From an uncultured Oscillospiraceae bacterium (GTDB lineage: Bacteria; Bacillota; Clostridia; Oscillospirales; Oscillospiraceae), in assembly GCA_934569225.1 (NCBI GenBank), contig CAKTKC010000021.1:1-54463 (forward strand): a stretch of 54,463 bases of DNA, given 5' to 3'. The notes beneath the pieces were generated by a model that saw only the letters and a program-made list of their open reading frames with translations, did not search any database and had not been told where the DNA came from. Made by a program: the position numbers and the translations under genes. Positions 54,170 through 54,463 of the stretch are shown here, piece by piece (position 1 is the stretch's first letter; each line of letters starts with the position of its first letter).

Positions 54170-54350
54170 GTTTCCAATGATATATCGCTATCGCGATATG
54201 ATATACGGAAAGCCGTATGATATACTTGCTGCGCAAGCATGATATAATATCCGTTCCTTCATATGCCGCAGGCATATATCATCGCACGAAGTGCGATATC
54301 ATATCGAAGATATATCACCCGTTCCGACAGGAACGGATATCATTGAAAAC
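54170..54350. repeat. 181-bp hairpin array bounded by 14-bp terminal inverted repeats
   Basis: The ends GTTTCCAATGATAT (54170-54183) and ATATCATTGAAAAC (54337-54350) are inverted repeats with one mismatch. Inside are seven small hairpins with 5-7 bp stems and 3-4 nt loops: 54182-54199, 54203-54218, 54225-54237, 54261-54277, 54281-54297, 54301-54313, 54319-54336. Each has a different stem sequence, but they are joined by the spacer TGATAT, which appears as ATATCA in the right half, so the array flips near 54258. ATATCCGTTCCT (54247-54258) also pairs with AGGAACGGATAT (54329-54340), closing the right half. Looks like a MITE-type or structured RNA element. Confidence 0.75.
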
Positions 54351-54384
54351 CCCTCTTTTGTCTGACCGACAAAAGAGGGGTTTT
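54346..54384. terminator. Bidirectional terminator right of the hairpin array
   Basis: AAAACCCCTCTTTTG and its exact complement, 15 bp, with a 9-nt loop. It overlaps the right inverted repeat by five bases. The last ~80 bp of the window hold no supported gene. Confidence 0.8.
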
Positions 54385-54463
54385 CATGGTGGACATATAC
54401 CTGTTAAATCCGAACTTAAGGCAGCCTCAATTTCTTGCAAGGTCAGAGTCTGGCTGCCGTCTT

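Noticed and set aside
54175..54350. CRISPR-like appearance of the repeated hairpins
   Set aside because: The stems are all different, spacing is 3-23 bp, and there are no constant repeats with unique 30-40 bp spacers or cas genes.
53775..54350. Diversity-generating retroelement (because of the Avd-like protein)
   Set aside because: No reverse transcriptase, template repeat or variable repeat is visible in the window; the protein family also has many unrelated members.

Overview
The window is a GC-rich stretch of chromosome from an anaerobic, low-motility Firmicute, most likely a gut clostridium of the Oscillospirales/Oscillospiraceae type. The basis is the style of RpoB and RpoC, the DUF6110 plus HMA-type P-type ATPase pair, the Cys-rich cell-wall-anchored repeat proteins, the ABC sugar transporter without its own ATPase, and strong GGAGG-type Shine-Dalgarno sites. 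This is inferred from protein families only; the species cannot be named. No rRNA, tRNA, prophage, IS element or CRISPR array was seen.

Layout. 1-804 is non-coding with two hairpins. 805-3256: HTH/TPR regulator and MFS transporter. 3442-5390: ECF-type sigma factor and a membrane partner. 5525-9352: MarR regulator with an asymmetric heterodimeric ABC exporter. 9406-11710 (minus): methyltransferase / alpha-beta hydrolase (frameshifted) / methyltransferase cassette A, divergent from a cupin gene. 12382-17640 (minus): two duplicated cell-wall-anchored surface proteins around a TetR gene. 17913-22819: response regulator, kinase, ABC ATPase and large FtsX-type permease. 23177-30571 (minus): rpoC and rpoB. 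30907-32925: XRE regulator, a phosphoribosyltransferase-like protein and a Nudix hydrolase. 33080-35339: prfC, with a short leader ORF, and a DUF5662 gene. 35606-37978: DUF6110 and a metal P-type ATPase. 38028-45547 (minus): a YbtPQ-like ABC pair, AraC regulator, ATC-hydrolase-like protein, and methyltransferase/hydrolase cassette B. 45825-52613 (minus): amino-sugar uptake and salvage operon. 53040-53681: YesL-type membrane protein. 53775-54463: four-helix-bundle protein beside a hairpin array bounded by inverted repeats.

How the parts may work together. The most interesting regulatory signals are these. (1) An eight-codon leader ORF ending Pro-Pro-UAG lies upstream of prfC (release factor 3). 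Its stop codon abuts a sequence complementary to the prfC Shine-Dalgarno site, which suggests feedback control by termination efficiency. (2) A shared palindrome, AGTTAG-N6-CTAACT, lies in front of four transcription units: cassette A, cassette B, the ABC pair, and the DUF6110/P-type ATPase operon. They therefore look like one regulon, plausibly metal-responsive. (3) A 181-bp array of seven small hairpins with 14-bp terminal inverted repeats lies upstream of a four-helix-bundle gene. (4) A tandem duplication of a TetR-controlled surface-protein locus has lost the regulator from one copy but kept the operator in both.
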